A stretch of DNA of 7,654 bases from an uncultured bacterium (lineage in GTDB: Bacteria > Bacteroidota > Bacteroidia > Bacteroidales > Paludibacteraceae): contig CAMTOX010000084.1 in the NCBI GenBank assembly GCA_947074225.1, forward strand, positions 1-7,654. Direction: 5' to 3'. Below, in pieces: positions 1 through 7,602 of this stretch. A program made the position numbers and the translations under genes. The notes beneath the pieces were generated by a model that saw nothing but the letters and a program-made list of their open reading frames with translations, was not told the origin of the DNA and ran no database searches. Numbering within the stretch: position 1 is the first letter of the stretch; each line of letters opens with the position of its first letter.

Positions 1-1766
1 TGGTATGTGGAGGCACAGGGTGTCGTGCATCTCAAAGTGAACAAATTATTGAATCTTTAGAAGAAGCCGTGAGTCGCTATGGACTATCGCGTCAAGTGCA
101 AATAGTTCGTACTGGCTGCTTTGGTTTCTGCGAACAGGGTCCTATTGTAAAGATAATACCAGATAATACCTTTTATGTGGGGGTAAAACCTGAAGATGCT
201 GAAACAATTATTAGTGAGCATGTGGTAAAAGGACGTAAAATAGAGCGTATGCTCTTTACTGCTCCCGATACAGGAAAACATGTAGCCGATAGTAAACATA
301 TGGATTTCTATAAGAAACAGGTTCGTATTGCATTACGTAACTGTGGCTTTATTAATCCTGAGAATATTAATGAATATATAGCACGCGATGGTTATGCTGC
401 CTTAGGTAAGGTATTGCAAATGGACCCAGATGCTGTAATTAAAGATATTATTGCTTCTGGATTACGTGGCCGTGGTGGTGGTGGTTTCCCAACAGGTTTA
501 AAATGGGATATTACACGTAAGGTAAAATCGGATATTAAATATGTGGTTTGTAATGCCGACGAGGGTGACCCCGGAGCATTTATGGACCGCTCTATCCTTG
601 AAGGCGACCCTCACTCAGTACTTGAAGCTATGGCTATAAACGGCTATTGCACTGGTGCAAACCATGGATTAATCTATATTCGTGCAGAGTATCCGTTAGC
701 AATTGAGCGTTTGAAAATAGCGATTGACCAAGCACGCGAAATGGGACTACTGGGAGAAAATATTTTCGGAACCGATTTCTCATTCGATGTTGAGATTCGT
801 TATGGTGCAGGTGCTTTTGTGTGTGGCGAAGAGACGGCCTTGATTCATTCTATGGAAGGACATCGCGGTGAGGCAACGGTAAAACCACCATTCCCAAGTG
901 AATGCGGATACAAGGGCTACCCTACTAATGTAAATAACGTTGAAACCTATGCTAACATTGCTCCAATAATATTAAAAGGAGCAGAATGGTTTGCAAGTAT
1001 TGGCACCGAGAAGAGTAAAGGAACTAAAGTATTTGCATTAGCCGGAAAGGTAAACAACGTAGGACTTATTGAAGTACCTATGGGAACTACTCTTCGCGAA
1101 GTAATTTTCCATATTGGTGGAGGCATTAAAGATGGTAAGAAATTTAAAGCTGTACAGACCGGTGGTCCTTCAGGTGGCTGCTTAACTGAAAAACATTTAG
1201 ATATTCCGATTGACTATGACAACTTACTAGCTTGTGGCTCTATGATGGGCTCGGGAGGTATGATTGTTATGGACGAAGATGATTGTATGGTATCTGTAGC
1301 AAAATTCTATTTAGACTTCACTGTTGAGGAGTCGTGTGGAAAATGCGCTCCTTGCCGTATTGGTAACAAACGTTTATATGAAATATTGGACAAGATTACA
1401 AAAGGTAAAGGCGAGAGATCTGATTTAGATCACTTGAAGAATTTGGCTTATGTAATTAAAGACACCGCATTGTGTGGTTTGGGACAAACCTCTCCAAACC
1501 CAGTTCTTTCAACTATGGAGAACTTCTGGGAAGAGTATGTGGCTCACGTTGAGGAGCACCGTTGTCCATCGCATCAGTGTCGTTCGTTAACACACTACTT
1601 TATAGAGCCAAGTTTGTGTAAAGGTTGTACACTTTGCGCACGCTTATGCCCAGTAAATTGTATCTCAGGCGATGTTAAACATCCTCATGTTATTGATCCT
1701 GCTACTTGTATCCGTTGTGGTAACTGTTTAGCCAAGTGTAAATTTAAAGCTATCATTGTTCAATAA
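1..1766 (+). CDS. hydB: [FeFe] hydrogenase flavoprotein subunit HydB (NuoF-like), 5' partial
   Basis: NADH-oxidising, FMN-containing subunit of a cytoplasmic trimeric hydrogenase. It passes electrons between NAD(H), probably ferredoxin, and HydA. The reading frame is open to the left edge, so the gene starts outside the window: codons from position 3 read VCGGTGCRAS and supply the first two Cys of a thioredoxin-like [2Fe-2S] domain, completed by RTGCFGFC at 105-131. The GTG at 69 is therefore an internal Val. Next come the FMN/NADH region GLRGRGGGGFPTG (459-497) and GAGAFVCGEE (804-833). The SCGKCAPC motif (1329-1352) plus the Cys of CGLGQ (1473) form a NuoF-type [4Fe-4S] site. CPSHQC (1563-1580) lies in a region assigned to a zinc site in Thermotoga HydB, as I recall. 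Two C-terminal ferredoxin [4Fe-4S] motifs begin at 1617 and 1707. The second ends CK rather than CP, but all eight Cys are present. The C-terminal ferredoxin domain and linkage to hydA separate it from complex I NuoF. 587 residues are visible. Confidence 0.95.
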   Translation, partial: VCGGTGCRASQSEQIIESLEEAVSRYGLSRQVQIVRTGCFGFCEQGPIVKIIPDNTFYVGVKPEDAETIISEHVVKGRKIERMLFTAPDTGKHVADSKHMDFYKKQVRIALRNCGFINPENINEYIARDGYAALGKVLQMDPDAVIKDIIASGLRGRGGGGFPTGLKWDITRKVKSDIKYVVCNADEGDPGAFMDRSILEGDPHSVLEAMAINGYCTGANHGLIYIRAEYPLAIERLKIAIDQAREMGLLGENIFGTDFSFDVEIRYGAGAFVCGEETALIHSMEGHRGEATVKPPFPSECGYKGYPTNVNNVETYANIAPIILKGAEWFASIGTEKSKGTKVFALAGKVNNVGLIEVPMGTTLREVIFHIGGGIKDGKKFKAVQTGGPSGGCLTEKHLDIPIDYDNLLACGSMMGSGGMIVMDEDDCMVSVAKFYLDFTVEESCGKCAPCRIGNKRLYEILDKITKGKGERSDLDHLKNLAYVIKDTALCGLGQTSPNPVLSTMENFWEEYVAHVEEHRCPSHQCRSLTHYFIEPSLCKGCTLCARLCPVNCISGDVKHPHVIDPATCIRCGNCLAKCKFKAIIVQ

Positions 1767-1772
1767 TTTAGC

Positions 1773-1795
1773 GCTGAAATGCATCTCATTTCGGT
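1773..1795 (+). other. small hairpin in the hydB-hydA spacer
   Basis: GAAATG (1776-1781) pairs with CATTTC (1787-1792) around a 5-base loop, and T-G, C-G and G-T pairs extend the stem outward to 1773/1795. It begins only 6 bases after the hydB stop and lies within a 50-base spacer, whereas hydA and hydC are 6 bases apart. No U-tract follows, so it is not a convincing terminator. It could be an mRNA processing or stability element, or chance. The pairing is seen directly; any role is inference. Confidence 0.3.
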
Positions 1796-1816
1796 AAGAA
1801 ATATAACGTAAAATAA

Positions 1817-3601
1817 ATGGAAAAAATTAATTTAACTATAGATAATCGCAATGTAGAGATTCCAAAAGGATCTACCATTCTTGAAGCAGCGAATTCTGTT
1901 GGTATTCGCATTCCTACATTGTGTCATATGAAACTACACGACTTATGCTATGAAAATCAACCTGGTGCTTGCCGCATTTGTGTTGTAGAGGTAGATGGCC
2001 GTCGTAATTTAGCTCCAGCTTGTAAAACAGAGTGTACAGCCAATATGGTTATTAAAACACACACGCCACGTGTATTAAATGCACGTCGCACAGTAATGGA
2101 GCTAATCTTATCAAATCACCCTAACGAGTGTTTAACTTGTTCTAAAAATGGCTATTGCGATCTTCAGTCGGTAGCACACGACTTGGGTATTCGCGAGATA
2201 CGTTATAAAGGAGAGATTTCTAAATTTACTCCCGACATATCTCCTTCTATTGTTCGTAATATGGATAAATGTATTATGTGTCGTCGTTGCGAAGAGGCTT
2301 GTAATACAATTCAATCGGTAGGTGCTCTATCGGCCATTAATCGTGGTTTTGAAGCGGTAGTAGGCACAGCTTTTGGACGCGATATTTCGGGTTCTACTTG
2401 TACTTATTGTGGCCAATGTGTGGCCATATGCCCTACTGGTGCTCTTGAAGAGCGTACACATATTGACGAAGTTTTGGCTGCTCTAGCTAATCCAAGCAAA
2501 AAGGTTGTTGTACAAACTGCTCCTGCAGTACGTGTAGCCTTAGGTAAAGATTTTGGTTATGAACCAGGAAGTGATGTAACAGGAAAAATGGTTTCTGCTC
2601 TTCGTCAGTTAGGTTTTGACTATGTTTTTGATACCGATTTTGCTGCCGATCTTACCATTATGGAAGAGGGAACAGAATTATTGGGACGCATAAAAGAGTT
2701 CTTGGCAGGTAATGAAGAGGTTAAACTACCTTTAATGACTTCATGTTGTCCAGGTTGGGTAAGCTTTATGGAGCAACACTATCCAGATATGCTAGATAAT
2801 CTTTCTACAGCAAAATCACCTCAACAAATGTTTGGTGCTATAGCTAAGAACTATTTTGCCCCTATAGCAGGTGTCGATCGTAAAGATTTAGTAGTAGTTT
2901 CTATCATGCCTTGTGTAGCTAAGAAATTTGAATGTGGTCGTGAAGAGTTTGCAGTAGATGGCGATGCCGATGTAAATTATTCACTCACTACACGTGAACT
3001 AGCTCACTTAATTCGTTATGCTAATATAGACTTTAACCACTTAATAGAAGGTGATTTTGATGCTCCATTGGGCGAATCAACAGGTGCTAGTGTTATCTTT
3101 GGTACTACAGGTGGTGTTATTGAAGCCGCTGTACGTACAGCTTATGAAGTGCATACTGGTAAACCACTACCAAAGGTTGACTTCCAAGAGCTACGTGGTT
3201 TTGAAGGCATACGTAGTGCCACTATAGATTTTGAAGGTGTAAAACTTAATATTGGTATTGCACATGGGCTTGCTAATGCACGAAAGTTGGTTGAAGAGGC
3301 TAAGGCTGGTAAATCGCCTTTTCATGCTATAGAGGTTATGGCATGTCCTGGAGGATGTATCGGTGGTGGTGGTCAACCTTTCCATAGAGGCGATATGGAG
3401 GTGTTACGTAAACGTCAAGCGGCTCTCTACTGTGCCGACTCTGCTAAGGAATTGCGTAAGTCGCACGAGAATCCATTTATCATATCACTCTATAAAGAGT
3501 TCTTAGGCGAACCTAATAATGAGTTGGCTCATTCACTCTTACACACCCACTATCACGATCGTAAAGTAGTTATTTGTTGTACTGATAAAGAAAAGAAATA
3601 A
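1817..3601 (+). CDS. hydA: [FeFe] hydrogenase catalytic subunit HydA
   Basis: Catalytic subunit (594 aa) that reduces protons to H2, or oxidises H2, at an H-cluster. Domains in order: an N-terminal plant-type [2Fe-2S] domain (C36, C52, C55, C69); a NuoG-like His-Cys3 [4Fe-4S] site (H101, C105, C108, C114); two ferredoxin [4Fe-4S] clusters (CIMCRRCEEAC from residue 152 and CTYCGQCVAIC from 195); then the hydrogenase large domain. All three H-cluster signatures are intact: TSCCPGW (L1, 308-314), MPCVAKKFE (L2, 364-372) and MACPGGCIGGGGQP (L3, 508-521). By alignment to CpI, C311, C366, C510 and C514 are the cluster ligands, and C310, E284 and E287 are proton-path residues. The small-subunit helices follow at about 531-579, ending LLHTHY. 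The tail is short and lacks the extra C-terminal [2Fe-2S] domain of Thermotoga HydA. The ATG at 1817 begins the [2Fe-2S] fold directly, with an A-rich leader and no clear Shine-Dalgarno. Maturases HydE, HydF and HydG, needed for the H-cluster, are not in the window. Confidence 0.97.
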   Translation: MEKINLTIDNRNVEIPKGSTILEAANSVGIRIPTLCHMKLHDLCYENQPGACRICVVEVDGRRNLAPACKTECTANMVIKTHTPRVLNARRTVMELILSNHPNECLTCSKNGYCDLQSVAHDLGIREIRYKGEISKFTPDISPSIVRNMDKCIMCRRCEEACNTIQSVGALSAINRGFEAVVGTAFGRDISGSTCTYCGQCVAICPTGALEERTHIDEVLAALANPSKKVVVQTAPAVRVALGKDFGYEPGSDVTGKMVSALRQLGFDYVFDTDFAADLTIMEEGTELLGRIKEFLAGNEEVKLPLMTSCCPGWVSFMEQHYPDMLDNLSTAKSPQQMFGAIAKNYFAPIAGVDRKDLVVVSIMPCVAKKFECGREEFAVDGDADVNYSLTTRELAHLIRYANIDFNHLIEGDFDAPLGESTGASVIFGTTGGVIEAAVRTAYEVHTGKPLPKVDFQELRGFEGIRSATIDFEGVKLNIGIAHGLANARKLVEEAKAGKSPFHAIEVMACPGGCIGGGGQPFHRGDMEVLRKRQAALYCADSAKELRKSHENPFIISLYKEFLGEPNNELAHSLLHTHYHDRKVVICCTDKEKK

Positions 3602-3607
3602 TTAATC

Positions 3608-4099
3608 ATGGAAAACAAAATATGTATGCCTAAGTGCAAAGTTGAAGAGATACAAGGTATTTGCCGAGAGTTTAATAACGATCCAGGCGAATTGATTAAT
3701 ATTCTTCACAGAACCCAAAGTTTATTAGGCTACTTACCTATGGAGGTTCAAGAAGTTATAGCCGAGGAGATAAATATTCCTGCCGCTAAAATATATGGAG
3801 TAGTAACCTTCTATAGTTACTTCACAATGTTACCTAAAGGTAAGTACCCAATCTCAATATGCATGGGAACTGCTTGTTACGTGCGTGGTGCAGAGAAAGT
3901 CCTCGATGAGTTTAAGCGCCAACTTGGCATTGGCGTTGGAGAAACTACCGACGATGGTCTTTTCTCTATAGACTGCTTACGCTGCGTAGGTGCCTGTGGA
4001 TTAGCGCCAGTAGTAACTATTGGTAGTAAAGTATATGGGCGCTTAGCACCTGAGAAAGTGCGCGATGTATTATCCGACTATTATTTGAGAGAGGGATAA
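3608..4099 (+). CDS. hydC: [FeFe] hydrogenase NuoE-like subunit HydC
   Basis: Small electron-transfer subunit (163 aa) of the hydrogenase, homologous to complex I NuoE. An N-terminal helical part (about 1-75, including GYLPMEVQEVIA and YGVVTFYSYF) precedes a thioredoxin-like [2Fe-2S] domain. The ligands follow the family pattern: C85 and C90 (CMGTAC), then C126 and C130 (CVGAC) just before GLAPVV. The length is normal for NuoE/HydC. The start lies 6 bases after the hydA stop, so the two are almost certainly co-transcribed and probably translationally coupled. No Shine-Dalgarno is visible in the A-rich end of hydA. A NuoE role in complex I is unlikely because the partner gene carries H-cluster motifs. 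The gene ends about 30 bases before a strong terminator, so it is the last gene of the operon. Confidence 0.95.
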   Translation: MENKICMPKCKVEEIQGICREFNNDPGELINILHRTQSLLGYLPMEVQEVIAEEINIPAAKIYGVVTFYSYFTMLPKGKYPISICMGTACYVRGAEKVLDEFKRQLGIGVGETTDDGLFSIDCLRCVGACGLAPVVTIGSKVYGRLAPEKVRDVLSDYYLREG

Positions 4100-4132
4100 T
4101 TAATAGTTCTAGAAGGAATATTCCCAGATAAA

Positions 4133-4172
4133 AAAAGCTGTTCGATATTTAAATCGAACAGCTTTTATTTTT
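4133..4172. terminator. bidirectional rho-independent terminator between hydC and galM
   Basis: A perfect 14-bp inverted repeat (4133-4146 with 4153-4166, core GCTGTTCGAT/ATCGAACAGC) encloses a 6-base ATTTAA loop. On the + strand the stem is followed by TTTTATTTTT. On the - strand it runs into six T residues (complement of 4131-4136). It is placed to stop both the hyd operon and the convergent galK-galM operon. No other element is visible in the 83-base gap. Confidence 0.9.
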
Positions 4173-4182
4173 CAAATGAAAG

Positions 4183-5211
4183 TTATTTAAACTGGTAAAT
4201 ACACCACTCATCATATTTTTCGTTAGGACGTAATACAGCTGTAGGAAAGTGAGGTATATTTGGAGTGTTTGGAAAACTCTGTGCTTCCAAACATACTGCT
4301 GTCTGTACATCATATTCCTTTTCACTCTTACCTTTATTTTGTTCTATCCAATTACCTGTATATACTTGAATACCAGGTTGGGTTGTATATACTTCCATGG
4401 TTCTATCTTCGAAAGTTAATACTGCTGCTAAAGCACATTCACCACACTGGTTTTTATTAATAACCCAATTATTGTCAATACCTCTTCCTGCAGCAAAGAA
4501 AGGATCGTCTATGCGGTTACCAATTAACACTGGCGTTCTAAAGTCCATGACATGCTTGTCTACAGATAAAACCACACCATCGCATGCAAAACTATCGTCC
4601 ACTTGTGTAAACCAATCAGCATTTACGGTAAGTTCATGATCGTGAATAGTACCATTCCCCTCCCCTTTTAGATTAAAGTAAGCATGTTGTGTTAGTCCAA
4701 TAATTGTAGGCCGGTCTGTAGTAGCTTCATAATGTATTGTTAAACCATTATCTTCTGTCACTGAGTAGGTTACTAGAACTTCAAGATTACCTGGATAACC
4801 CTCTTCGCCATTTTCTGAGTAGTAGTGTAACTGAATAGAGCTTGAAGAAACCTCTCTAACATCCCAAACCTTCTGATTAAAACCAATATTTCCACCATGT
4901 AAATGGTTGGTTCCATTATTAATCGCTAAAGAATACTCTTTACCATCTAATGTGAATTTACCATCTTTTATCCGATTTGCATATCTACCCACAACAGTAT
5001 TGAAATAGGTCTCTTTTTCCATCCATTCATCAAGTGTTTTAAAACCTAAGACAACATCGGCAATTTGACCTTTACTATTTGGAACATTTAATGAAACAAT
5101 TTTTGCTCCATAGTTAGTGATATCGACAAACATACCATTCTCATTACAAATAGTATATAGTCCTACTTGTTTTCCGTCAATAACTTTATCAAAAGATGCT
5201 CTATCGATCAT
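4183..5211 (-). CDS. galM: aldose 1-epimerase (mutarotase)
   Basis: Interconverts the beta and alpha anomers of galactose (and glucose), feeding alpha-D-galactose to galactokinase. The 342-aa length and motifs fit the GalM family: substrate-binding R80 in GRYANRI, NHLHGG (102-107, with H105 the likely active-site His), the second active-site His H176 in TQHAYFNL, D246 in GIDNNW, and the catalytic base E309 in CLEAQSFPN. No signal peptide is seen, since the N-terminus MIDRASFDKV is polar, so a cytoplasmic enzyme is expected. The ATG at 5209-5211 lies 21 bases after the galK stop, behind an A/T-rich stretch without a Shine-Dalgarno. It is the second and last gene of the galK-galM operon and ends at the shared terminator. 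Substrate preference between galactose and other aldoses is inferred from the neighbour, not from the protein itself. Confidence 0.95.
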   Translation of the reverse strand: MIDRASFDKVIDGKQVGLYTICNENGMFVDITNYGAKIVSLNVPNSKGQIADVVLGFKTLDEWMEKETYFNTVVGRYANRIKDGKFTLDGKEYSLAINNGTNHLHGGNIGFNQKVWDVREVSSSSIQLHYYSENGEEGYPGNLEVLVTYSVTEDNGLTIHYEATTDRPTIIGLTQHAYFNLKGEGNGTIHDHELTVNADWFTQVDDSFACDGVVLSVDKHVMDFRTPVLIGNRIDDPFFAAGRGIDNNWVINKNQCGECALAAVLTFEDRTMEVYTTQPGIQVYTGNWIEQNKGKSEKEYDVQTAVCLEAQSFPNTPNIPHFPTAVLRPNEKYDEWCIYQFK

Positions 5212-5232
5212 ATCTGAATTATTTATTAGTTA

Positions 5233-6393
5233 TTATTCAACTCTATATGCACCATCGCCAATCTCTGCAACATAGAAATCAGGCTTTATTCCAGTGCGTT
5301 TTTCATAGTTCTTACCAACTTGTTCTTTAAAGTTATCAATAGCTTCGTCTTTTACTAATGAGACTGTACAACCACCAAATCCACCTCCGGTCATGCGCGA
5401 TCCTAGTACACCTTCAATTTTCCATGCCTCTTCGGCCATAGCATCCAATTCAGGTCCTGTTACTTCATAGTCATCACGAAGCGATACATGCGAAGCATTC
5501 ATGAGTTTACCAAATGTTTCAATATCACCAGCTTTTAATGCTTCAACAGCATCAACAGTACGTTGCACTTCGCCAACTACGTGGCGAGCACGTCTATATG
5601 CCACTTTGTCTGTAATAGCAGTGCCAATTTCATCAAACTCTTTTTGATCTAACTCGGCTAAACATTTTACTGATTTTACTTTATTCAAAGCTTCTACAGC
5701 TGCTTTACATTCGGCAACACGCTGATTATAGGCACCTGAATCTAATTTATGTGGACTATGTGTATTAGAGATTAGCACTTTAATCCCTTCTAATTTAACA
5801 GGCACTAATTCAAACTCTAAAGTATCGCAATTTAAGAATATAGCACGATCTTTTTTACCCTGGGCACTAGCAAACTGGTCCATAATTCCGCAATTTACTT
5901 TTGCAAATTCATGTTCAGACTTCTGACCTATTTTAGCTAGTTCAGTTCTGTCATAGCCTGTATTCAACTGATCATTGAATGCAAATGCGGTTACTACTTC
6001 TAATGCTGCCGATGAAGATAAACCTGCCCCATTCGGAACATCGCCCCAGAATAACATATCATATCCTTGTTCAATAGCAATGCCACGTTTTACAAACTGT
6101 GCTATGACTCCTAATGGGTAGTTAACCCAACTTTTATCAAGAGGTTCTGTTAATTGATTAAAATCTAATACTATTTCTTCTGGCTGATTTAAAGAGCGGA
6201 AACGCATTACTTTATCATCATTCTTTGCCATTAATAAAAAGGTGCCAAAACTTAATGCACATGGAAATACAAATCCTCCATTATAATCGGTATGTTCACC
6301 AATTAAATTTACACGGCCTGGGGAAAAATAAACTGCTTGGCTATTTTTGCCGTAAACATCTAAAAATGCTTCTTTTAATTCATTTAAGGTCAT
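5233..6393 (-). CDS. galK: galactokinase
   Basis: GHMP-family kinase (386 aa) that phosphorylates alpha-D-galactose with ATP to galactose 1-phosphate, the first committed Leloir step. Signatures seen: the galactokinase motif PGRVNLIGEHTDYNGG (25-40, with R27, E33, H34 and D36); the ATP-binding GHMP motif GAGLSSSAALEV (122-133); CGIMDQF with the catalytic Asp D172; and the C-terminal glycine-rich GSRMTGGGFGGC (331-342). I chose the ATG at 6391-6393. The frame stays open upstream to an ATG at 6474, but those 27 extra residues (rich in Y, I, N and K) do not resemble the family, would precede the normal start MTLNELKEAF, and would overlap the predicted promoter. The chosen length is typical. Neighbours: galM follows after 21 bases. 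No transporter, galT or galE lies in the window, so uptake and later Leloir steps must be encoded elsewhere. Confidence 0.96.
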   Translation of the reverse strand: MTLNELKEAFLDVYGKNSQAVYFSPGRVNLIGEHTDYNGGFVFPCALSFGTFLLMAKNDDKVMRFRSLNQPEEIVLDFNQLTEPLDKSWVNYPLGVIAQFVKRGIAIEQGYDMLFWGDVPNGAGLSSSAALEVVTAFAFNDQLNTGYDRTELAKIGQKSEHEFAKVNCGIMDQFASAQGKKDRAIFLNCDTLEFELVPVKLEGIKVLISNTHSPHKLDSGAYNQRVAECKAAVEALNKVKSVKCLAELDQKEFDEIGTAITDKVAYRRARHVVGEVQRTVDAVEALKAGDIETFGKLMNASHVSLRDDYEVTGPELDAMAEEAWKIEGVLGSRMTGGGFGGCTVSLVKDEAIDNFKEQVGKNYEKRTGIKPDFYVAEIGDGAYRVE

Positions 6394-6444
6394 AATGTTA
6401 TAATTAACTGTGTTTATAATAATGATATCGTTTTTTTTCTCATG

Positions 6445-6475
6445 TAAAGATAAATAAAAATAATAAAACTTCAAC
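6445..6475 (-). promoter_or_regulatory. candidate Bacteroidetes-type promoter of galK-galM
   Basis: On the - strand, TATCTTTA (6452 down to 6445) matches the -7 consensus TAnnTTTG at all but the last base. A GTTG (6475 to 6472) stands 19 bases upstream, the usual place of the -33 TTTG box. Transcription would begin near 6438, giving a leader of about 45 bases that opens with a run of A and is otherwise A/T-rich, as is common in this phylum. The sequence match is direct; function is inferred, and such short motifs occur by chance in AT-rich DNA. Confidence 0.45.
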
Positions 6476-6530
6476 CAGTTTTTAATGATAATTTCATATA
6501 TAATAGTACTGTTTGATTAACATATTGCAA

Positions 6531-6554
6531 CTTATTGTTAATTACTACAATAAG
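6531..6554. repeat. inverted repeat in the comEC-galK gap
   Basis: CTTATTGT (6531-6538) and ACAATAAG (6547-6554) form an 8-bp perfect inverted repeat around an 8-base spacer. It lies 42 bases after the comEC stop and about 60-80 bases upstream of the candidate galK -33 box. The stem is weak and no T-run follows on the - strand, so a terminator for comEC is doubtful. An operator for a regulator of galK is an alternative. Nothing else clear is seen in the 202-base gap. Confidence 0.25.
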
Positions 6555-6595
6555 ATTCTCTCATTATAAAGCATTTATATGAGTGTGTTATGTAA

Positions 6596-7602
6596 TTAGT
6601 CACTATTACTACTCCATATCCCTTCATCATTGATAGAATAAAATGAAATATTAAACTCTTGACAAAGTTCCTCAAAAGCATCTCTATGGTTCTTATAAAC
6701 ACGTGGAGTTACTATTAGCAACTTTGGCGATATAAAAGAGTCGAACAAACGTTTAGAAGGATATATACCCCTATCTATTATCACCACATCTATTGTTAAT
6801 GGTTCGTTACTTAGCATGCCTTTAAACCAATTTTCTTTTAAATATAAGTAGCTCACACCATCTTGTTCAAAGACATTAGAGATAAGCAAAGTATCTGAAA
6901 CACAACTCACAATTTTATTCTTATTATAATACCTTTTAAAAGATTCTAAGGCAAGTGTGCTATCATTGCTCCAAAGAGTATATGTATTACCATTATAACT
7001 TTCAATTACTGTATGAGAGCTATTTCCATTTACTTTTACCTCAGGTGGAGTTCTATTTACTAAATATCGATTATAGAAAACTGTTATTATAAAGAGTAAT
7101 ATTAATGACAGCAATAGAATAACTCTTTTTGCTTTAACAGATTGAAATAATAGTCCAAACACAACTATTATTGCTATGAGTATAATTACCTGTAGAAGAT
7201 TAATGGGAAACTCTATTGTTGCACCAGGTATACTGCCTATTAATCTCAACAGTATATTTACTAAGTTAATAAACAAACTCAGTATAACTCCTAACAACAC
7301 TGGAATTAATGGTATCCAACTTATTATAATAAGCAGTAATGTTCCGTAAATGATAATTGAAGCAGCAGGTATCACTATAAAATTACTCAATAAGCCATAA
7401 ATCGGGAATTGATGAAAAAAGTATAGCACAAATGGTAAGGTACCAATTTGAGCAGTTAAAGAGATTGTTGTTAATTCCCATGACCATTTAACCAATTTAT
7501 TTTTAGGTTCCCATAGAACACTTATTTTTGGATAAAAATAGAGTATCGAAAGTACGGCACTATAACTTAATAGGAATCCTACTTGGAATAATTGCATAGG
7601 AT
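6596..7602 (-). CDS. comEC: ComEC/Rec2-family DNA uptake channel, C-terminal part (5' partial)
   Basis: Inner-membrane channel protein that, in naturally competent bacteria, passes single-stranded DNA into the cytoplasm. The 334 genuine residues begin PMQLFQVGFLLSYSAVL, matching the conserved core (N/D-P then GFxLSxxAV) of the ComEC Competence domain. TLPFVLYFFHQFPIYGLLSN (54-73) is a second family hallmark. Six hydrophobic membrane segments are visible at about 4-22, 40-62, 73-93, 96-120, 132-152 and 159-176, followed by a soluble tail (178-334). The tail pattern DVVIIDRGIYPS...PKLLIVTPRV resembles the end of the ComEC metallo-beta-lactamase-like domain, but with DRG where HHG is expected and no HxHxDH motif. 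The start is missing: genomic sequence ends at 7602 and adapter follows, so the GTG at 7634-7636 and the residues MTVVQTCALPIY are artefacts. Family assignment is firm from the membrane core; actual competence is not shown. Confidence 0.88.

Noticed and set aside
69..71. GTG as the start of hydB
   Set aside because: The frame is open upstream to the window edge and encodes the first two Cys (CGGTGC) of the [2Fe-2S] domain, so the gene is truncated by the window rather than starting here.
1..4099. Complex I genes nuoF, nuoG and nuoE
   Set aside because: The middle gene carries all three H-cluster signatures, and the NuoF-like protein has extra N-terminal [2Fe-2S] and C-terminal ferredoxin domains, which identify a hydrogenase.
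4260..4639. Two open frames on the + strand inside galM
   Set aside because: They lie antisense to a well-supported gene, have no recognisable domains, and are explained as shadow frames. The same holds for the short - strand frames inside hydB and hydA.
6394..6474. A 27-residue N-terminal extension of galactokinase from the ATG at 6474
   Set aside because: The extension has no family resemblance, is AT-driven in composition and overlaps the likely promoter; the ATG at 6391-6393 gives the standard galactokinase length and N-terminus.
6531..6554. Rho-independent terminator of comEC
   Set aside because: The stem is AT-rich with a single G-C pair near each end, and no T-run follows on the - strand. 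It is kept only as a low-confidence inverted repeat.
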